From NCBI GenBank assembly GCA_025455285.1, contig JALOMU010000168.1:1-6244 (forward strand): DNA of 6,244 nucleotides, read 5' to 3'. The notes beneath the pieces are model-generated. The model searched no databases and had not been told where the DNA came from. It worked only from the letters and a program-made list of their open reading frames with translations. Position numbers and translations under genes: made by a program. Below, piece by piece: positions 5,291-6,244 of this stretch; position 1 is the first letter of the stretch, and each line of letters opens with the position of its first letter. Origin of the DNA: Flavihumibacter sp. (lineage in GTDB: Bacteria; Bacteroidota; Bacteroidia; Chitinophagales; Chitinophagaceae).

Positions 5291-5439
5291 TAATTTTATG
5301 GAAAATCACCATTATGGTAGATTCCGCACTAAGATATTTACGTAGAATTACTATAGTGGATATTCCGGATTTTTTACATCTTGCAATCCGAAATCTGCTG
5401 TTTAGCAAGGTTTCACCAATAGTAAAATTCACCGTATGA
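5278..5439 (+). CDS. Possible 53-aa small protein overlapping the response regulator start
   Basis: I do not recognise this product. The frame runs from ATG 5278 to TGA 5437-5439 and its stop shares bases with the regulator's ATG (ATGA at 5436-5439), the geometry of translational coupling. AGAAAGGA (5262-5269) sits 8 nt before the start, a well-spaced Shine-Dalgarno sequence and the only one in the window. The product, beginning MGNKLILWKITIMV, is basic and about 40 percent Ile/Leu/Val, with no clear membrane segment and almost no Glu or Gln. Such a composition can also arise from translating AT-rich noncoding DNA, and 53 open codons can occur by chance. It might be a leader peptide or a small partner of the regulator; the evidence for translation is only positional. 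Confidence 0.22.
   Translation: MGNKLILWKITIMVDSALRYLRRITIVDIPDFLHLAIRNLLFSKVSPIVKFTV
5363..5393. repeat. Imperfect inverted repeat upstream of the response regulator
   Basis: TTCCGGATT (5363-5371) and AATCCGAAA (5385-5393) are complementary at 8 of 9 positions around a 13-base spacer. The centre is about 58 bp before the regulator's start, a position suited to a dimeric activator or autoregulator site, but no second copy was seen. Confidence 0.3.
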
Positions 5440-6107
5440 AAAAACCAGACCCCAACCATCCTATCAAGGTGGCTATTGCCGATGATCATGCTCTCTTTCG
5501 TGCTGGCGTTAAAACCGCGCTGTCAGCGAAAAAAGATGTAGAACTGATTGCTGAGGCGGATAATGGGATGCAGCTTTTGAACCTTCTGAAACATATTGAG
5601 CCGGATGTGATCCTGCTTGATATCCAGATGCCAATTATGGATGGTATTAGCACTCTTCCTGAGATACGTAAGATTAATCCTCATGTAAAAGTGATCATTC
5701 TTTCGATGCATAATGATCATTCAATGATTTCCAAACTAATGGAAATCGGTGCTAACTCTTATCTCACCAAAAACTCTGATTCGGAAACAATCTACCAGGC
5801 AATTAAAACCTGTTATGAACAGGAATTCTTTTTTAATGAGCTTACCAACAAAGCTTTGCTGACTGGTTTGCGCACCCGTAAAAATGAGCCTGAACATCTG
5901 ATGGATGCTCAACTTTCTGAAAAAGAAATCCGGATTTTGAAACTGATGTGTGAAGAGAAGACCACTAAGGAAATTGCGGATATAGTGGATATCAGTCCCA
6001 GAACCGTGGAAGCAATCCGTGATAAATTAAAGACTAAAACCGGCGCTAAATCAATGGCCGGACTTGAAATGTATGCAGTGAAAAAAGGGTTTGTTCAGGA
6101 AACCTGA
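5436..6107 (+). CDS. NarL/FixJ-type two-component response regulator
   Basis: This 223-residue protein should be phosphorylated by a sensor kinase and then bind DNA to change transcription. Residues about 10-125 form the receiver domain: the acidic pair Asp16-Asp17 (IADDH), the phospho-acceptor Asp62 (VILLDIQMPIMDG), Ser90 (VIILSMH), the aromatic switch residue Tyr109 and the conserved Lys112 (SYLTK). A linker of about 30 residues leads to a LuxR-type helix-turn-helix at about 157-219 (LSEKEIRILKL, then TTKEIADIVDISPRTVEAIR), whose second part is the recognition helix. All phosphorylation residues are present, so it is probably a working regulator. No histidine kinase lies in the window, so the partner is elsewhere. 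In Bacteroidota such regulators often work with TPR- or ligand-binding sensor kinases. No exact -7 element was found upstream. The start is the only ATG that gives a full receiver domain, and it overlaps the stop of a possible 53-codon frame. The target genes cannot be inferred. Confidence 0.95.
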   Translation: MKKPDPNHPIKVAIADDHALFRAGVKTALSAKKDVELIAEADNGMQLLNLLKHIEPDVILLDIQMPIMDGISTLPEIRKINPHVKVIILSMHNDHSMISKLMEIGANSYLTKNSDSETIYQAIKTCYEQEFFFNELTNKALLTGLRTRKNEPEHLMDAQLSEKEIRILKLMCEEKTTKEIADIVDISPRTVEAIRDKLKTKTGAKSMAGLEMYAVKKGFVQET

Positions 6108-6177
6108 GCACACCTACAAGCTGCTTTATAAAAATGCAAGGCTAAGGCCTCCGGATAATTCAACCGGTAGAACTTCC

Positions 6178-6217
6178 TCCTCTGTTTGTTCAATTTTTGA
6201 ACAAACAGAGGATTTTT
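6178..6217 (+). terminator. Strong intrinsic terminator after the response regulator
   Basis: A perfect 16-bp stem (6178-6193 with 6197-6212, starting TCCTCTGTTTG) with a three-base T loop is followed by TTTTT (6213-6217). It lies 70 bp past the regulator's stop. There is no T tract on the other side, so it acts rightward only. Confidence 0.93.
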
Positions 6218-6227
6218 GTTTGCAGAT

Positions 6228-6239
6228 AATGCCGGCATT
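6228..6239. repeat. Perfect 12-bp palindrome at the window's right end
   Basis: AATGCCGGCATT is self-complementary and lies 10 bp beyond the last terminator. It may be an operator of the next transcription unit, but the window ends before any gene that would show this. Confidence 0.3.
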
Positions 6240-6244
6240 CGCAC

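Larger units (their letters stand above)
4816..5435. other. Gene-poor 620-bp region rich in inverted repeats
   Basis: No convincing protein gene lies between the rpsA terminator and the response regulator, apart from a doubtful 53-codon frame at its right end. I found no tRNA-like T-arm, and no match I recognise to tmRNA, SRP RNA or RNase P RNA. What it does hold is several long inverted repeats, a 12-bp palindrome, a G-rich run and an exact minus-strand -7 element, each listed separately. Such a density of pairing suggests one or two structured RNAs or an extended control region. Confidence 0.6.

Noticed and set aside
5238..5489. An 83-codon minus-strand frame overlapping the response regulator start.
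   Set aside because: It runs into the real receiver domain's coding strand, has no recognisable product and no supporting start signals.
6126..6242. Open minus-strand frame at the right edge that could be the C-terminal end of a convergent gene (ending SGGLSLAFL).
   Set aside because: A perfect 16-bp terminator stem lies inside it, which is improbable within a coding region. With the N-terminal side missing it cannot be supported.

Overview
The window looks like a chromosomal segment from a member of the Bacteroidota, most likely in or near the Chitinophagaceae. Three things point there: the SecY tail followed directly by a type I methionine aminopeptidase, the near absence of Shine-Dalgarno sequences in front of the genes, and several exact matches to the Bacteroidota -7 promoter element TAnnTTTG. 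Base composition is moderate and all identifiable genes lie on the plus strand. There is no mobile element, CRISPR array, rRNA or recognisable tRNA.

Layout: the window opens inside the last codons of secY (2-115), which end at a strong intrinsic terminator (141-177). The map gene (183-983) starts 5 nt after that terminator's T tract and has its own strong terminator (1001-1045). A short unidentified gene (1095-1541) follows, with an HI0933/YhiN-family flavoprotein close behind it (1570-2793). Then come the gene for ribosomal protein S1 (rpsA, 2864-4762), preceded by a good -7 element and followed by a terminator, and a roughly 620-bp stretch without a convincing gene. The window closes with a NarL/FixJ-type response regulator (5436-6107) and a very strong terminator (6178-6217).

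The genes do not form one pathway. secY, map and rpsA are housekeeping genes for protein export, N-terminal methionine removal and translation. The flavoprotein and the short gene look like a two-gene unit of unknown role. The response regulator has no partner kinase in view. Gene order is notable because in many Bacteroidota map is followed by infA-rpmJ-rpsM; here map is bracketed by terminators and the ribosomal cluster does not continue.

The least explained part is 4816-5435. It holds several long inverted repeats. Two of them (4831-4968 and 5091-5198), read leftward, look like small structured RNAs with a closing stem and a U-rich 3' end; one also has an exact -7 element at the right distance. 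Next to the response regulator there is a 53-codon frame with a well-placed Shine-Dalgarno sequence, whose stop overlaps the regulator's start codon. These are candidates from reading alone. I did not find a clearly new multi-gene system.
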